NCBI GenBank assembly: GCA_018873245.2
Contig: JAEMBT020000009.1
Span: forward strand, 10,865,112 to 10,929,111
Direction: 5' to 3'
DNA length: 64,000 bases
Source of the DNA: Archegozetes longisetosus
Lineage: Eukaryota; Arthropoda; Arachnida; Sarcoptiformes; Trhypochthoniidae
The translations under genes were made by a program, and so were the position numbers. Position 1 is the first letter of the stretch, and each line of letters opens with the position of its first letter. The notes under the pieces are model-generated. The model was not told where the DNA came from. It saw only the letters and a program-made list of their open reading frames with translations, and made no database searches. Of the stretch, positions 59,943 to 64,000 are shown piece after piece.

Positions 59943-60029
59943 TTATAACATAGTTTATAACGTACTTTATAACATACTATATAACGTACTTTATAATATA
60001 CTTTATAACGTACTTTATAACATACTTTC
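59943..60029. repeat. Minisatellite, 12-13-bp unit x 7
   Basis: Unit TTTATAACGTAC with A/G alternation (CATAC/CGTAC), giving a 25-base higher-order period. Confidence 0.85.
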
Positions 60030-60357
60030 TTTTATCTACTTTCTCACCAATTATGTCTGACATATCTCTAACTTTAGTTCCCTTTCCTTTTAAACTCTTA
60101 TAAACAAACACATATTTGATGGAATGACCCACAAAATAACGTGAAAGCATAGATTAATGATTAGTTAAAATATATATACAAAGACATTGACATAAAAAAG
60201 GGGAGTCAATCTTTATACATACAACACATAGTTTGTGAATATATACATTTTCTAATGATTAATATTTGCTTTGCATGCTTAATATGAAGATAGTACGCAT
60301 GATAGAAAAATTAGTTTTAAATAACTTCAATAATTTTAATGGTATTTAATGCATACA

Positions 60358-60445
60358 ACTCTTACAATACAAAACTCTTATAATACATGACTTCTATACT
60401 ACACAACTCATAATACGTAACTCTTATACTATTCAACTCTAATAG
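60358..60445. repeat. Degenerate minisatellite, about 17-18-bp unit
   Basis: Five to six imperfect copies of ACTCTTATAATACATAACT-like sequence. Confidence 0.65.
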
Positions 60446-60553
60446 TATTCAACTTGAACTACACCTAAATTGCAATACTATTTAGTTGTTTCCCTTTCAA
60501 GGCTAGTCAAGATCAGGTGAAAGTGACTGAAAATTAGAATAAAAATAAGTACA

Positions 60554-60576
60554 CATACACACACACACACACACAC
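60554..60576. repeat. (CA)n microsatellite
   Basis: About ten ACAC units. Confidence 0.9.
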
Positions 60577-60812
60577 AAACTTGTCTTACTCTTGCATCAC
60601 AACTTGTTGACCCTCAAACTTGATGACCATGAATGAAACGCTCCAACTGGTCCTCTTCTAGTTATACCTTTGCTTTTCAGCAATTTCCGTGTGCCTGCCG
60701 TGTGTCAGTTCTTCACTTTGTCGATATTATTATTCACTACTTTCTATAGCTTTTACTTTTTAGCTAAACCGCTTCCAGGCATAAACCCAACAAATTCTTT
60801 TGATTGTCTATG

Positions 60813-60947
60813 CAGTCAAACCTCGATATAGTCTCTCTCTCCTTATAGTGAGAGTTCGCTATACCTTCTCATACTCAACCAATAGTATGTTCTCTACAAA
60901 TATAAACTAATAAAAAGTGATATGATCACTATATCGAGATTTGACAG
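60813..60947. mobile_element. Pogo/Tigger-like miniature element, 135 bp
   Basis: Tips CAGTCAAACCTCGATATAGT and ACTATATCGAGATTTGACAG are near-perfect inverted repeats and match the classic pogo/Tigger consensus. The right side is followed by TA. The interior has TTATAGTGAGAG. Confidence 0.8.
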
Positions 60948-61240
60948 TAGCAAACAATTGGTTATGTACTTCAAGTTTCTATGCAATAGGATGAGTAGAT
61001 GGCATTGAAATGATTAAAACGAAATTTATAACAATATAAATAGAGTAAACTTATAGAAGAGAAAATCTACTAAACTACTAGTCCATAATTATAAGAGGTC
61101 GACACATTGCGTTCCGTAACGCAATAAATCTTAAGTCTGCTAGTCATTTATATAAAAGCATTTAGTCGTTAATAAAATACTGCGAGACATTGCCTCAGAC
61201 GGCCAAACAAGTCGACAATTCTACCCAAAAAAATACATAA

Positions 61241-61356
61241 GCTTTATATATACACGTAAGTCCTGTATATATACATAAGTTTTATATATATGCGTAAGTC
61301 CTGTATGTATATACATAAGTCCTGCATATATATGCGTATGTCCTGTATATATACAT
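61241..61356. repeat. Minisatellite, about 27-29-bp unit x 4
   Basis: Alternating CATAAG-CCTGTATATATA and related units, each containing a TATATA core. Confidence 0.75.
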
Positions 61357-62093
61357 TTGTAACACTATTATTATGTGACTCTGAGTGGCACAGAGTCCCA
61401 TCTGTAATGCTATTCAAATTAGAGATAGGGCATTGTAGCAGTCTTGAGAGGAGTCTTGAGGTCTGATATTTGGCTCAAACTCGAGCTGTTATGCATTTCC
61501 TGTTGGAATCTGGAATGATGGCGAGCAGGGGAATGAGATTCGATTGCCCTTGAATTGACTCTATAATTGCATTAATTTAACTTACTTTTCATACGCCTAT
61601 GAACTCATTACTTTAATTAATTCTGACCACATTTTTGTTTTATGATGCACGAGCTAAAATAGATGCCTTTGTGTCAGTTCTCATTGAAAGTTTAGTTTTC
61701 ATTTGATTGAGTCTAACTTTGATCGGGTCCAACTTGAGTTTTTAGATTTGGTTTTGTCGAATCTAACCTAAACCTAGCATTTTGTTATTTGCAGCATAAA
61801 TAGTTTTTCCACTTGTTTTTGTAACTATTGTGATACTGTTTGAATATGTATAGATTTCTCTTTTTCAAGAAGTCTCTGCACAGGTTTGAAATAAATTCTT
61901 CGAAACAAATAAATTTTAAAAATGATGAAAAAAGCAATTCTAGTGATAGTTATTTCTAAGAAAAGGAAAGGGAAATGAGTTGATGCATGATGTGGTTGTA
62001 TGGGTGATGATGACATAGAGATGGTATGATATTCGGATACACCCTGTTGTATATCCCTAACTCTTTTCATGTTCAGTCGAGCCGAACTCAATT

Positions 62094-62139
62094 GGTATCT
62101 GAATCGGTATCTGAATTAGTATCTGAATTAGTATCTGAT
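62094..62139. repeat. Minisatellite, 15-bp unit x 3-4
   Basis: Unit GGTATCTGAATCGGT / AGTATCTGAATT. Confidence 0.85.
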
Positions 62140-63191
62140 ATATTCAATTATGAGCTATGATGTATGATTTGGCGAGTGGACTATGTCCGATATAATGAAC
62201 TGATTGCTAATGTTGCTTTAACGAGATGTGACTGTATTTATAGAGAATAGCTACAAGTTTAGAATACAAAAAGCTTGCCTATCTCTAATAGAAATCAGTA
62301 AACAATATCCTACACACAAAAGGTTATGAATCGAAACATCTATATAACTGAATTGGATAGATGCCATCTTTCTGAAAGGTCATAAATATTAGAGGGATCA
62401 TAGCAATCTAAAAGAATCCTCTAAATTATAGCCTAATATGAATAGGTATAAGTTATTTTTGATTTTTTCTAATCTTTTATCAGTCATTGATTGTGTCGAA
62501 ATTTGCCCAACCTTTAATTGGCTCTTATGCAAGGACTAGAATTATCGATTCAAGTATATCAAAAGTTGACGTCCTTTGGGATTTCACTTAATCGCAAATA
62601 GCATAAACAAAAATCTCTTCGGTTTCATTATTTTTGGATTAGGTTTAGTCTAAAAAATTGCTCAAACATATACTGAAATATATACTCAAACATGTACTGG
62701 AATAGACCAAAATTAGTAAAGTTACTAAACGTTTACTAGACCCTCTAATCCTTCTAAACGTGCAGACACAAGTAATGATAGCTTAATATTTTGGATGATC
62801 ATTTACAATTTATGATTAGCAGCCGGTTTTCATTTAGTTTGATTGTCCTGTTTTCTACTTATTTGATTTATCAATTCATATCAATATCCGCTCGTTTGTA
62901 TCCATTTGTTGCAGATTAGTATCTGTGACGGAAATCATACCATTTTTTGTATTAATACTAACTCTTTTTGTATTTGGGTATATGACAAGTCTTTTCGAAG
63001 GAAAAAGGAAAAGTTGAATATAGATTTCGAGATTAGATCGACATTACTCTGAAATTGATTCGTCAAATGTTTTGCACAGTTTTTGAGTTTAAATTGAACT
63101 TCTCAGAAATTGCTAGATTCATTGCCTTATCTGTTCGTTAAAAAACGTTAGCATTGATTTGAATGTTTTCAAGGCGCATATCAACTATAAT

Positions 63192-63253
63192 GTACGGTAA
63201 CTATAAGTACGGTAACTATAAGTACGGTAATTATAAGTGCAGTAACTATAAGT
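63192..63253. repeat. Minisatellite, 15-bp unit x 4
   Basis: Unit TACGGTAACTATAAG. Being a multiple of three, it creates an artificial repeated frame. Confidence 0.9.
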
Positions 63254-64000
63254 TGAGCTTCACTCTCATCAAGTATTTGAAAAGTTATTCAACTATTAAT
63301 TTTATATTAACATACGTTCATAATGATTATATTAAATCTAAAAAACCCAAATCTCATAACACAACTCATATATTCTTATTCATATCGCGACAACCTTTAA
63401 ATGTTTACTTAAAGTCTGATTTCGATTCTCTGTCTCAAGAGAGTGATAATTAAAATTGATATTAGTTTATGACTACTACTAAGTTATCAGTACCTCCTTT
63501 GCAATAATTTTATGTCAGACTTAATGAAAATGAAAAATGTTTTCTTATTCTTACACTAAATACAATTTAGGCTTTAATCAAATAACATAGATTTTAGCCA
63601 ATGGCCAAAATTTGTTTATTACTAGTGCCCCAAATCTTGGTAAGAATTTGACTAGAATTCGCTCTTATCGGCTGGATCTTTATTCACAATATCGTCGAGT
63701 TAGTCCCACAGAGTCCTATCTCTAGTATTAGTTTGATGAGAGGTAGCTTTTTTAGTACTAACCCAATGACACGTAACAGTTTGGCTCCTGCTCTAAACTA
63801 TAACTCAGTACGATTTTATAACACTAGCCAAACCGTATGACAGTTTAAGTCCATCTCTGGCATTAATTGTACGAAGAAAGACAGTGCTTATTAAGCGACA
63901 CAACTTTATAGCACTAGCCTCGCGATATAATACCTTTTTTATGGTCTACACGTCAGTATTTGCGTCATGCCATCTCTCAGTGTTTGTTAATACTGAGCTG

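Larger units (their letters stand above)
61357..64000. other. Gene-free region, part 4
   Basis: Contains the two 15-bp minisatellites listed separately. No gene recognised on either strand; the 88-codon minus frame at 61825-62091 and the 96-codon plus frame at 63163-63453 have no domain, and the latter runs through a 15-bp repeat. Confidence 0.4.

Noticed and set aside
63163-63453. 96-codon frame with Y-G-N-Y-K repeats
   Set aside because: Start created by a 15-bp minisatellite; the remainder is low-complexity.

Overview
The window is eukaryotic nuclear DNA, AT-rich throughout, most likely from a small-genome arthropod and plausibly a mite (inference). The evidence is GT-AG introns of mostly 54-113 bp, AATAAA poly(A) signals downstream of genes, a relic of the CGGBP1-like/DUF659 hAT-derived family typical of arthropods, and a short TTAGG (arthropod telomere-type) array. 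Several reading frames are broken by exactly one missing base in a homopolymer, which looks like a long-read assembly that was not fully polished.

Layout. 0.6-1.0 kb (-): a single-exon SleB-type cell-wall hydrolase, a bacterial-type gene. 1.4-3.8 kb: nested terminal-inverted-repeat elements. 5.1-5.9 kb (+): the kinetochore protein Spc25 in four exons. 9.3-15.3 kb (+): an intronless 1992-residue protein made of about 50 ankyrin repeats, followed by an R-S-R-R site and a tail resembling the C-terminal domain of latrotoxins and related endosymbiont proteins. 15.9-17.05 kb (-): a decayed hAT-derived transposase-like gene. 17.4-21.3 kb: several foldback or miniature inverted-repeat elements. 21.8-25.8 kb (-): a three-exon, 1290-residue dynamin-superfamily GTPase resembling nuclear GTPase SLIP-GC. 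26.1-31.5 kb: a 5.4-kb element with TIRs of about 400 bp, containing a 2.1-kb palindrome and captured fragments of host genes, including a piece of Spc25. 32.6-34.7 kb (-): a ten-exon membrane-anchored histidine acid phosphatase. 34.7-64 kb: about 29 kb with no convincing gene, occupied by minisatellites, microsatellites and dispersed miniature elements.

The genes do not form one pathway. The window is an ordinary chromosomal stretch with three housekeeping-type genes (Spc25, a SLIP-GC-like GTPase, acid phosphatase), two candidates for ancient lateral transfer (SleB hydrolase, ankyrin/latrotoxin-C protein) and a rich set of non-autonomous DNA transposons. The strongest candidates for something not yet described are the gene-fragment-carrying TIR element at 26.1-31.5 kb, with its embedded palindrome, and the ankyrin/latrotoxin-C gene.
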